A DNA stretch of 15,616 nucleotides from an uncultured Peptococcaceae bacterium (lineage in GTDB: Bacteria > Bacillota > Peptococcia > Peptococcales > Peptococcaceae). Shown here one piece after another: positions 1 through 6,163 of this stretch (position 1 is the stretch's first letter; each line of letters starts with the position of its first letter). The stretch covers positions 1-15,616 of the forward strand of contig CABUKW010000061.1 in assembly GCA_902492275.1 (NCBI GenBank), in the 5' to 3' direction. A program made the translations under genes and the position numbers. Below the pieces are notes generated by a model that worked only from the letters and a program-made list of their open reading frames with translations, did no database searches and had not been told where the DNA came from.

Positions 1-580
1 CGTTCCCATAATCACCTTGCACTATGCTCAAGTCGTTGGCCAATACTTCACAGTCGTAGGTATGAACGCCATTTCCAAATAAATCGCAAACGCCGGCAGC
101 TAACACATAGCTTTGATTTGCTTCCAAAGGAGCGCCCTTCTCACATTGCCAATAGTTAAATCCCCAGCCAATACTTTTTGCCAATGCAGTTTCGGGAAAT
201 GGTATCACGAGAGGATTGTAAAAAACTGCACCGTTAAGGTTCCATTGCCATTGTGTACCGGTAACCTGTCCATTTTGATCCTGGATTATCTTCGGCGCAA
301 GATAGAGCTTGTCCAGTGTTTCGTTCCCACCAAAGGAAAGCACCTCAGAACCAATGCATGCGCCTTGAAACCATGTATCCAGATGCAAAACATGCCCCTG
401 AACATCACTCTGATACGTAAATTCAAAGATACCCAGATTATCACTAATCATTTTGCTGATGACCGTTTCTTGTTCCGTCAGCGGAATAAATTTAACAGTT
501 GATTTGCTGGTAGCGCAGCCGGTCAGGCACAGCGCCAAGATACAGCAAAGCAGCAGTAGTTTTCGAGCAGTATGTTTCAT
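1..580 (-). CDS. Putative lipoprotein of unknown function, 3' end outside window
   Basis: An open frame reads leftwards from an ATG at 580 to the window edge without a stop (193 complete codons), so the C-terminus is missing. A strong AGGAGG site lies at 592-587, seven bases before the ATG. The N-terminus is a textbook lipoprotein signal: charged MKHTARK, a hydrophobic stretch, then the lipobox L19-T-G-C22, so the mature protein should be lipid-anchored on the outer face of the membrane. The mature part is rich in aromatic residues (a WQWNLNG stretch, IGWGFNYWQCEK) and has four further cysteines that could form two disulfides. I recognise no named domain. The gene follows pgcA on the same strand with a 91-bp gap, but I see no functional link. 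The reading frame and export signal are clear; the function is unknown. Confidence 0.8.
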   Translation of the reverse strand, partial: MKHTARKLLLLCCILALCLTGCATSKSTVKFIPLTEQETVISKMISDNLGIFEFTYQSDVQGHVLHLDTWFQGACIGSEVLSFGGNETLDKLYLAPKIIQDQNGQVTGTQWQWNLNGAVFYNPLVIPFPETALAKSIGWGFNYWQCEKGAPLEANQSYVLAAGVCDLFGNGVHTYDCEVLANDLSIVQGDYGN

Positions 581-671
581 AAAAACCCTCCTAGGCAGTT
601 TCCAAATGCGAAAATCGACAAGGCTTCAAATTTTTTCGCCAGATAAGGCAGTTTTTGCAAAAACAATGCTG

Positions 672-2366
672 TTATTCAGAAAAAAGATAGGCTTTTACCG
701 CTTGCTGCAGGGCTGCAACCCGTGTTTCCGCTTCTGCCATGCAGCTTCCTTTCAGCGAGTAATAGAATTTGATTTTCGGCTCGGTGCCGGAAGGTCGCAC
801 AGCCATCCAGCCGCCGTCGGTAAAGAAATATTTCAGCACGTTGGCTTTGGGCAGTCCGTCTAAGCCTTCTTGATAGTCTTTGACCTGGGCGATAGCCTGT
901 CCACCCAAGTCGGTCGGCTGGTTTTGCCGCAAGTCGGCCATGATGACGGCAATGCGCTGCTGTCCGTCGGAGCCGGGTAAGGTGAAGGAATCCAGCGCTT
1001 CTTTGTAATAGCCATGCTGTTGGTACAGCGTTTCCAGCCGTTCCAACAGAGTTTTGCCCTGGGCTTTCTGATAGGCGGCCATTTCGCAAATCAGCATAGA
1101 AGCCACCACGGCGTCTTTATCCTTGGCATGGTTGCCCACCAGATAGCCATAACTTTCTTCATAGCCCATAATAAAGGTGTGGTCTTGCTGCTGGTCAAAG
1201 CCAATCATTTTTTCGCCGATATATTTGAAGCCAGTCAGCACGTTCATCACCGTTGCGCCGTGGGCCTGGGCAATGTCGGCGCCCAGCTCAGAGGTCACGA
1301 TGGTTTTGATTACCACTGATTTTTCGTCCAGTTCTTTCTGGCTCAGCACATAATCAGCCAGCAGCGCGCCGGTCTGATTACCGCTCAGCAACACAAACTG
1401 TGTGCCGTCCCACACGGCGATGCCTACTCGGTCGCTGTCGGGGTCGGTGCCCAGCACCAAATCGGCACCAATTTGCTGCCCGTATGCGATGGCCAGCTGC
1501 AAAGCGTCTTTTTCCTCCGGATTGGGCGAGCGCACGGTGCTGAAGGCGCTGTCCGGCTCCCGCTGGCTTTCCAGCACATGAATCTGGGTGAAGCCGTCCT
1601 TATCCAGCACCGCAGTCACCGGAATAAGACCGGTGCCGTGCAGCGGCGTATAGACCACCTTCAAAGCCTCTTTGGCGGCCGCATCCTGTAACAGCGCCTG
1701 CTGCAAAACGGCCTTCTGAAAGGCCATGTGATATTCGCTGCCAATTTCATGATACAAATCCTGCTGGCAAGCGTCGTCATAATTCATCAATACAGGCAGT
1801 TGGTCTAAATCCTGATAGAGATTGATTTTTTCCAAAATCGCCTCTGCCGCCTGACCGGTAATCTGGCAGCCGTATTCGTTGTACACCTTGTAGCCGTTGT
1901 ATTCCTTGGGATTGTGGCTGGCGGTAATCACCACGCCGGCCACCGCCTGCCGGTAATTGACTGCAAAGGATAGCTCCGGCGTTGGGCTCAGGCGGTCAAA
2001 CACATAGGCCCGAATGCCAAAGGAATTCAGCGTCAGCGCCGTTTCTTGGGCGAAGCGCTGGGAATTGGCGCGGCTGTCATAGGCGATCACCACACCGCGC
2101 TGCATCGCCTCTAAGCCATACGTGGACAGCAGATACAAGGCCAATCCGGCAGTAGCCCGCTGCACCGTATAGATGTTCATGCGATTGGTGCCCGCGCCCA
2201 TAATACCCCGCAGACCGCCGGTGCCGAAGGTTAAATCCTGATAAAACCGCTCATAAATTTCTTTGTCATCGTCAGCAATAGCCTCCAACTCCTGCCGCAG
2301 CTCCGGCTCCAATTGGTCAAACCCACACCACGCCTGGTAGCGGGCACGATATTCTAACTGTTCCAT
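672..2366 (-). CDS. pgcA: Phosphoglucomutase / phosphomannomutase, alpha-D-phosphohexomutase family
   Basis: Interconverts glucose-1-phosphate and glucose-6-phosphate (possibly mannose phosphates) in the cytoplasm and supplies sugar-1-phosphate for nucleotide sugars. All four family signatures are present in order: the phosphoserine loop TASHNP with the catalytic serine near residue 150, the Mg-binding loop GTDPDSDRVG (Asp 308, 310, 312), the sugar-binding loop GYEESYGY near 402-409, and the phosphate-binding RPSGTEPK near 524-531. At 564 residues it has the length of the PgcA/PGM2-like group rather than the shorter GlmM group. The frame can be extended to a GTG at 2375, but AAGGAG at 2382-2377 would then sit one base away. 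The ATG at 2366 leaves a 10-base spacing and is preferred. The next upstream gene on this strand is a glycosyl-phosphate transferase, consistent with a role in cell-envelope sugar supply, though 0.9 kb of repeats lies between them. Confidence 0.95.
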   Translation of the reverse strand: MEQLEYRARYQAWCGFDQLEPELRQELEAIADDDKEIYERFYQDLTFGTGGLRGIMGAGTNRMNIYTVQRATAGLALYLLSTYGLEAMQRGVVIAYDSRANSQRFAQETALTLNSFGIRAYVFDRLSPTPELSFAVNYRQAVAGVVITASHNPKEYNGYKVYNEYGCQITGQAAEAILEKINLYQDLDQLPVLMNYDDACQQDLYHEIGSEYHMAFQKAVLQQALLQDAAAKEALKVVYTPLHGTGLIPVTAVLDKDGFTQIHVLESQREPDSAFSTVRSPNPEEKDALQLAIAYGQQIGADLVLGTDPDSDRVGIAVWDGTQFVLLSGNQTGALLADYVLSQKELDEKSVVIKTIVTSELGADIAQAHGATVMNVLTGFKYIGEKMIGFDQQQDHTFIMGYEESYGYLVGNHAKDKDAVVASMLICEMAAYQKAQGKTLLERLETLYQQHGYYKEALDSFTLPGSDGQQRIAVIMADLRQNQPTDLGGQAIAQVKDYQEGLDGLPKANVLKYFFTDGGWMAVRPSGTEPKIKFYYSLKGSCMAEAETRVAALQQAVKAYLFSE

Positions 2367-2376
2367 GCACAACACG

Positions 2377-2382
2377 CTCCTT
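2377..2382 (-). promoter_or_regulatory. Ribosome binding site deciding the pgcA start
   Basis: AAGGAG read on the minus strand. It is 10 bases from the ATG at 2366, 4 from a TTG at 2372 and only 1 from the GTG at 2375. The ATG is therefore the likely start. Confidence 0.7.
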
Positions 2383-2410
2383 GATTTTTATATAATTTTT
2401 TCTGTTTGTC

Positions 2411-2548
2411 GATTTTTTTCTTTTTCCTACTCTTTGGATTTTTTTGCTACACTTTGCGGTTTTTCTTTTTGCTACCCTTTGGATTTTTTTGCTACACTTT
2501 GCGGTTTTTCTTTTTGCTACCCATTGGATTTTTTGCTACACTTTGCCC
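2411..2548. repeat. 45-bp tandem repeat, two near-identical copies plus degenerate flanks
   Basis: Units 2436-2480 and 2481-2525 differ at a single base. A third, partial unit starts at 2526 with one T fewer, and a decayed copy precedes 2436. Each unit splits into two related halves of 22 and 23 bp, both of the form GG + T-tract + GCTAC + CYTTK, which suggests an older duplication inside the unit. The period is 15 codons, so an open frame runs through it by construction, but nothing indicates translation. It lies within 75 bp upstream of the pgcA ATG, inside the likely promoter or leader region of that gene. Confidence 0.9.
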
Positions 2549-2650
2549 TATCCCTCCGTGGCTTCGGACAATTTTTTGCCTGTCCGTCTTTGTCAAACTA
2601 GCGCGCATTTCTGCGCTGACGTTTGCCACGACTAGGACAGTCTGCAAAAT

Positions 2651-2672
2651 TATCCGCCCCAAGTCGGAATTT
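2651..2672 (+). repeat. Left arm of a perfect 22-bp inverted repeat
   Basis: TATCCGCCCC begins the arm at 2651. The reverse complement of all 22 bases recurs at 3156-3177. Weaker similarity continues outward through the flank (TGCAG/CTGT and CACGGAGG blocks), so the arms look like the best-kept part of two inverted copies of an element about 130 bp long. Confidence 0.85.
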
Positions 2673-2692
2673 GGGCAAAGGTAGCGGGGTGT

Positions 2693-2815
2693 TTTTAAAC
2701 CCATAAAAGGGCAGCGAGTGCCTTTTTTGTCATCCAGCGCCCCTTTTTGTCATCCTGAGCGAAGGGCGCAAGCCCGTAGTCGAAGGATCTTCCCTCCGGT
2801 ATTGCCCAACAATGC
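2693..2815 (+). repeat. GTCAT-type intergenic repeat unit, copy 1
   Basis: The unit runs from an ACCCATAAAAGGGCAGCGAG block to an ATTGC block. It contains GTCATCCTGAGCG, then GGGC-GCAA-GCCC (a four-base-pair stem with a GCAA loop, 2764-2775), then TCGAAGGATC. The phrase TTTTTGTCATCC occurs twice, 20 bp apart (2724 and 2744), a small internal duplication. GTCATYCTGAGCG...CGAAGRATC is, from general knowledge, a motif of dispersed intergenic repeats in many gut Bacillota. It shares its skeleton with copy 2. Confidence 0.65.
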
Positions 2816-2851
2816 CACACACGAAAAAGCCAGCGAGAATTTGTATTCTGG

Positions 2852-2882
2852 GCGGCAGATACGTTGTAGGGACATCTGCCGC
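2852..2882 (+). repeat. Stem-loop, 9-bp perfect stem
   Basis: GCGGCAGAT (2852-2860) pairs with ATCTGCCGC (2874-2882) around a 13-base loop. A second hairpin, CTGGCC-GTA-GGCCAG, follows at 2933-2947. Neither is followed by a T-tract on either strand. They belong to the structured core between the two GTCAT-type units. Confidence 0.65.
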
Positions 2883-2971
2883 TAGCGCGCATAAAGCGCG
2901 ATTTTCTGCGCGAATGCGCTGAAAGCTGTCTGCTGGCCGTAGGCCAGTGTTTGGCCAAAGATAATAGAAAA

Positions 2972-3097
2972 TGTAAAAACCATAGAAGGGCAGTGAGTGT
3001 CCGTTATCGTCATTCTGCGTACCGCACCAGAAATGCGTGCGGCATCGAAGAATCCCCCTTCCGGCACTATTGCTTCATATCTGTTTAGCATGACAAA
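2972..3097 (+). repeat. GTCAT-type intergenic repeat unit, copy 2, with short terminal inverted repeat
   Basis: The unit starts with an AACCATAGAAGGGCAGTGAG block matching copy 1. GTCATTCTG follows at 3009-3017, then a six-base-pair hairpin CCGCAC/GTGCGG (3022-3042), then TCGAAGAATC and CTTCCGGCACTATTGC. It ends with CATGACA at 3089-3095, the inverse of the GTCAT start, as expected for a small non-autonomous element. Shell blocks match copy 1 while the central hairpin is unrelated in sequence. Confidence 0.65.
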
Positions 3098-3155
3098 GCA
3101 TCAGGTTTCTTTCTGCCGGTCTATGAGGTTAAAATCTCCCGCACCGTCTTCGCCA

Positions 3156-3177
3156 AAATTCCGACTTGGGGCGGATA
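3156..3177 (-). repeat. Right arm of the perfect 22-bp inverted repeat
   Basis: Exact reverse complement of 2651-2672, with 483 bp between the arms. Partial similarity to the far side of the left arm continues to about 3300, where an ACACGGAGG block mirrors the CCTCCGTGG block near 2553-2561. Confidence 0.85.
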
Positions 3178-3302
3178 GCGCTGCAGGCTGTGCAAAGCGC
3201 GATGAACGCCAGTTCAGCAAAGCTGCACAGACAAAGCGATGTCCGATGCCCGACGCTTTTCTAGTCGGGTACACGGAGGAACGGGCGAAGGACGGTAAAA
3301 AA

Positions 3303-4697
3303 TTAATATGCGTTCTTATTGACAAACCCCTTAAACACCGTCCACAAAATAATCCGCAGGTCGAAGGCGAAGGTCCAGTTCTCGATATAATACAAGTCGT
3401 GGTTAATCCGTTCTTCTATTGATGTATCGCCGCGCAGGCCGTTTACCTGGGCCCAACCGGTGATGCCGGGCCGCACTTGATGTTTGATCATGTAGCGGGG
3501 CACTTCTTCGCGGAACTTTTCTACAAAGAAGGGCCGTTCTGGCCGCGGGCCTACTACCGACATATCGCCTTTCAGCACGTTGAAAAACTGGGGCAGCTCG
3601 TCGATGCTGGTCTTGCGCATGAAAGCGCCCCATTTGGTTTTGCGCGGGTCATCTTTGGTGGTCCATTGCTCCCGTTCTTCTTCGTCGGTCTGCACATGCA
3701 TGGAGCGGAACTTATACATCATAAAGGGCTTGCGGTTCAGACCCACCCGCTCCTGATGGAAGATTACCGGCCCCGGCGAGGTCAGCTTAATCATCAGCAC
3801 CGAAACCAGCATCACCGGCGAGGTAATCAGAATAGCCACCGAGGCAAAGGCGATGTCGAAGGCCCGTTTCAGGCCGCTTTTAAACCAGTTGTCCAGCGGC
3901 ACCCGGCGAGTATCGATGACGGAAAGGCCGTCCAAATCGTCCATATAGGGCTGGGTCGGCACATATTTGTAGTAATAGGGAATAATGTTGCTCTTAACGC
4001 CGGCCTTTTCACACTGGGCCAGAATATAGCCCAAATCCTCGGCGTCCTCCGAGGTCAGCGCAATGATGACCAAGTCAAAATATTGATGCAGCAGCACGTC
4101 CACCAAGTTGTCAATGCGGCCCAGCACCGGATAGCCGCGGTACTCCTTAGCCGGCACAATCCAATTATCCAGAATGCCTTCTATGTGATAGCCCCAGTGT
4201 TTATTTTTTTCCACCCGACTGATAAAGTCATCGCTGATTTCGTTGGCGCCGATGACCAGACAATGGCGCAGATTAAAGCCCTGCCGCCGAAACTGGCGCA
4301 GGATAACGCGGATGACTGAGCGCTCCAGCAGCATCAGCAGCACGTTGGTAACAAAGAAGATGGCCAGCTGCCCGCGGGAGAAATCCACAATTTTAAAGAA
4401 GAAGAAAGCTATCATCAGACAGGCCAGGCCCAAGCCGTTGGCCTGCAAAATCTCGGTACACTCTTTAAACAGCGACTCCCGCCGTTTGGGACGGTAAAGG
4501 CCCATGCGGGAATACAGCACACCGTACAGCAGCACCGCACAGGCCGCAATCCGCACCATTTGCGCCTGACTCAGCGACCTGGCGCCGTCCAACAGCACGA
4601 AGCGGCCCCAATAGGCAATCGCCATGGAGATGGCCACCAGGCTCAAATCCAGCACAATCTGCAGCCGGTTTAAATATTTTTGATTTTCTTTTATCAT
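3303..4697 (-). CDS. Undecaprenyl-phosphate sugar-phosphate transferase (WcaJ-like polyprenyl glycosylphosphotransferase)
   Basis: Membrane enzyme that moves a hexose-1-phosphate from a UDP-sugar to undecaprenyl phosphate, the first step of exopolysaccharide or capsule repeat-unit assembly. The 464 residues show the full family layout. Four membrane helices lie near residues 13-32, 45-65, 85-103 and 109-127. A Rossmann-like CoA-binding-type domain follows (LVIGANE near 148). A C-terminal bacterial sugar transferase domain starts near 274 with KRAFDI and has FHQERVG, YKFRSM, SIDELPQ, VGPRPE and RPGITGWAQVNG, the catalytic and substrate-site motifs. The start MIKENQKYLNRLQ fits the family opening. 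The frame extends upstream to a TTG at 4760, but those 21 residues look unlike the family. No clear Shine-Dalgarno precedes either start (a GGAG lies 15 bases before the ATG). It stands alone, without glycosyltransferases, flippase or polymerase nearby. The sugar (glucose versus galactose or another) cannot be told from sequence. Confidence 0.93.
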   Translation of the reverse strand: MIKENQKYLNRLQIVLDLSLVAISMAIAYWGRFVLLDGARSLSQAQMVRIAACAVLLYGVLYSRMGLYRPKRRESLFKECTEILQANGLGLACLMIAFFFFKIVDFSRGQLAIFFVTNVLLMLLERSVIRVILRQFRRQGFNLRHCLVIGANEISDDFISRVEKNKHWGYHIEGILDNWIVPAKEYRGYPVLGRIDNLVDVLLHQYFDLVIIALTSEDAEDLGYILAQCEKAGVKSNIIPYYYKYVPTQPYMDDLDGLSVIDTRRVPLDNWFKSGLKRAFDIAFASVAILITSPVMLVSVLMIKLTSPGPVIFHQERVGLNRKPFMMYKFRSMHVQTDEEEREQWTTKDDPRKTKWGAFMRKTSIDELPQFFNVLKGDMSVVGPRPERPFFVEKFREEVPRYMIKHQVRPGITGWAQVNGLRGDTSIEERINHDLYYIENWTFAFDLRIILWTVFKGFVNKNAY

Positions 4698-4810
4698 GAA
4701 AAACCAGACAACTCCATTTCCATAGCAATCACACCCCAATGAGAACCCCGTTTTCGCCAAAGAGAACCATGGGTCAAGTTCCTACCGCTGAGGGTAGTAT
4801 CTGTTATGTC

Positions 4811-4816
4811 ATTATA
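4811..4816 (-). promoter_or_regulatory. Extended -10 promoter for the sugar transferase gene
   Basis: On the minus strand the sequence reads TGCTATAAT, an extended -10 with a perfect TATAAT hexamer. The -35 position (TTTTCT at 17-bp spacing) is weak, as is usual for extended -10 promoters. It predicts a leader of about 105 bases before the ATG at 4697, containing a small CTACC/GGTAG hairpin. Confidence 0.6.
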
Positions 4817-4886
4817 GCAAAAATACCGTCATAAGAAAATGAATTTCTTACAAATTACACAAAAAGGCAAAAATATTCTGAATGGC

Positions 4887-4916
4887 TTGACAAAAAATTC
4901 TTGTAGGTTTTATGAT
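4887..4916 (+). promoter_or_regulatory. Sigma-A type promoter for the TSUP permease gene
   Basis: A consensus TTGACA at 4887-4892 and TATGAT at 4911-4916 are spaced 18 bp apart, about 30 bases before the ATG at 4948. It is divergent from the sugar transferase promoter about 75 bp to the left. Confidence 0.8.
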
Positions 4917-4947
4917 AGACGTATCGTTTTATAAGGAGTGTTCGACT

Positions 4948-5694
4948 ATGGTTACACTGACGCTTTTTACTGTGATTATGTTTATTACCATGACCATCTC
5001 CGGCGTTATTGGCTTTGCAGGCAACGTAATCGCCCTGCCGCTGCTCAGTCAGATTTTAGACCTGCCCACAGCGGTGGCGGTGTTAGCCTTAAGCAGCTTT
5101 GTACAGGCCTTTATACAAGCGGTGCAAAATCGAAAGCTGATTCATTGGCGGGAATTGTTGACGATTGTCGGCTTCACCTGTATTGGTATGCCAATCGGTA
5201 TTTTCAGTCTGCGGTATCTGCCGGAAACAGCGCTGAAACTGCTGTTGGGACTATTTATTTTGGTAGTATCGGCGCTGCCCTTTCTGGTGCAGCTGTTCCG
5301 ACGCGGCAACAGCGCTCCGCTGCAGGCCAAACCGTGGGACTGGCTCTATTTAATCGGCGGCGGCTTCTTCTCCGGCGCTTTCGCTTCAGGCGGGCCGCTG
5401 GTGGTCATCTATTGCACCAGACATTTGCCCGATAAAAATATCTTCCGCGGCACCATGTTCGCCAACGGCAGCTTCGCCATGGGTCTAGTGGTACTGGAGC
5501 ATTTTATGCAAAAGCAATACACCGCCGATACGCTGCTGCTCACTGGTATCGCTCTGGCAGTGATGGTGGCCGCTGTGCAAACCAGCAGTTGGATTGCCCA
5601 ACGGGTAGACGCCCGCAAATTTAACGTGCTGGTCAATCTGGCTCTGATACTGGCTGGCATTCTGCTGCTGGTGCAGTCTGTTGCTCTGCTGTGA
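4948..5694 (+). CDS. TSUP (TauE/SafE) family anion permease
   Basis: Polytopic membrane protein of 248 residues with about eight predicted helices, the usual size and layout of the TSUP family. The two related halves each open with a small-residue motif: SGVIGFAGNVIALPLL near residue 18 and GGGFFSGAFASGGPLVVIY near 138. Family members move small anions such as sulfite, sulfonates, sulfoacetate or other organosulfur and carboxylic compounds, often outward; the substrate here cannot be deduced. The start at 4948 has AAGGAG at 4933-4938 with nine-base spacing; an upstream in-frame ATG at 4912 overlaps the -10 box and is rejected. The gene has its own promoter. The next gene has a separate promoter, so this is probably monocistronic or weakly coupled. 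Confidence 0.9.
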   Translation: MVTLTLFTVIMFITMTISGVIGFAGNVIALPLLSQILDLPTAVAVLALSSFVQAFIQAVQNRKLIHWRELLTIVGFTCIGMPIGIFSLRYLPETALKLLLGLFILVVSALPFLVQLFRRGNSAPLQAKPWDWLYLIGGGFFSGAFASGGPLVVIYCTRHLPDKNIFRGTMFANGSFAMGLVVLEHFMQKQYTADTLLLTGIALAVMVAAVQTSSWIAQRVDARKFNVLVNLALILAGILLLVQSVALL

Positions 5695-5781
5695 GGTTAT
5701 CACACACTTTTTCGTTCCGCCATATTCCAAAGCAATCGCCATTCCTGCCGCGAAATACCTCTGGTATCCCTATGTACTTTG

Positions 5782-5790
5782 TGCTATAAT
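5782..5790 (+). promoter_or_regulatory. Extended -10 promoter for the Bfd-like gene
   Basis: TGCTATAAT gives an extended -10 with a perfect TATAAT at 5785-5790, 61 bases before the ATG at 5852. No good -35 is visible. It suggests expression independent of the upstream permease. Confidence 0.6.
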
Positions 5791-5851
5791 AAACGAAGCA
5801 AATTTGCAACAATCTGCAACTAAACTTTTTTATCAGGAGGATGATTTTAAA

Positions 5852-6049
5852 ATGAGACCAGATGAAATGATTTGTAACTGTAAGCAAGTTTCCTACGGCG
5901 ATGTAGCCGACGCGCTGCATCAGTTGGATCACTTCGACGATGTATTAAAGAGTTTTGAAGAAGTGCAGGCCATCACCCACTGTTCCACCGGCTGCGGCGG
6001 CTGCCATGACAAAATTCTGGACGCCATCTCTGAAATTATGATGAAATAG
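5852..6049 (+). CDS. Bfd-like [2Fe-2S]-binding small ferredoxin
   Basis: A 65-residue protein of the BFD-like [2Fe-2S] family. Near the N-terminus is a CxC pair (ICNC, Cys8 and Cys10) and near the C-terminus a CxxC (CGGC, Cys48 and Cys51), the four cluster ligands of the family. Cys44 (THCSTGCGGC) is an additional cysteine. In well-studied cases such domains pass electrons, for example Bfd to bacterioferritin for iron release, or serve as a domain of nitrite reductase and NAD(P)H-dependent oxidoreductases. As a stand-alone protein it has no partner in this window, because no bacterioferritin gene is present. AGGAGG at 5835-5840 gives an 11-base spacing to the ATG. A competing ATG at 5841 runs into a stop after four codons. 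The gene ends just before a strong terminator. Confidence 0.88.
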   Translation: MRPDEMICNCKQVSYGDVADALHQLDHFDDVLKSFEEVQAITHCSTGCGGCHDKILDAISEIMMK

Positions 6050-6075
6050 TGGTCGGCATGATTATGCTGACACGC

Positions 6076-6119
6076 AAAAAGCAGGTACACCGAGCAAAGG
6101 CTTGATGTACCTGCTTTTT
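6076..6119. terminator. Bidirectional intrinsic terminator between the Bfd-like gene and clpC
   Basis: AAAAAGCAGGTACA (6076-6089) pairs perfectly with TGTACCTGCTTTTT (6106-6119) around a 16-base loop. The A-run on one side and T-run on the other let it work in both directions, as expected between convergent genes. Confidence 0.93.
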
Positions 6120-6163
6120 AATTTATAAAAATAAAGGGGGGAGACACAAATTGATTAACACGA

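Larger units (their letters stand above)
2367..3302. other. Gene-free, repeat-rich interval between the sugar transferase and pgcA
   Basis: No credible gene lies in this 936-bp stretch. The short open frames have no good start site or family resemblance and follow repeat sequence. From left to right it holds a T-rich 45-bp tandem repeat (2411-2548), one arm of an imperfect inverted repeat (about 2549-2676), a first GTCAT-type repeat unit (about 2693-2815), a GC-rich stem-loop zone (2850-2950), a second GTCAT-type unit (about 2972-3097), and the opposite arm (about 3151-3300). A short hairpin, CCCGAC/GTCGGG, lies at 3248-3268 downstream of the sugar transferase but lacks a T-run on that strand, so I do not call it a terminator. 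Confidence 0.8.

Noticed and set aside
651..664. GTTTTTGCAAAAAC palindrome as the pgcA terminator
   Set aside because: It is a perfect palindrome, but the stem is AT-rich with no loop and no T-tract, so it is unlikely to terminate transcription; it may be chance.
2411..2548. CRISPR array
   Set aside because: Units are contiguous with no unique spacers and there are no cas genes nearby.
2365..2684. Overlapping plus-strand frames with a repeated LDFFATLCGFSFCYP peptide
   Set aside because: The peptide repeat is a by-product of the 45-bp tandem DNA repeat, whose length is a multiple of three. No start signal, and the composition is that of a T-rich intergenic tract.
3248..3268. CCCGAC/GTCGGG hairpin as terminator of the sugar transferase gene
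   Set aside because: The stem is plausible, but no T-run follows on the minus strand.
2997..3422. 141-codon plus-strand frame crossing the repeat island into the sugar transferase
   Set aside because: It runs through repeat copy 2 and the inverted arm, then antisense into a real gene; no conserved protein features.
3477..4319. 280-codon open frame on the plus strand opposite the sugar transferase gene
   Set aside because: It is histidine- and arginine-rich antisense reading of a well-supported gene with full family motifs; no ribosome site or recognisable domain.
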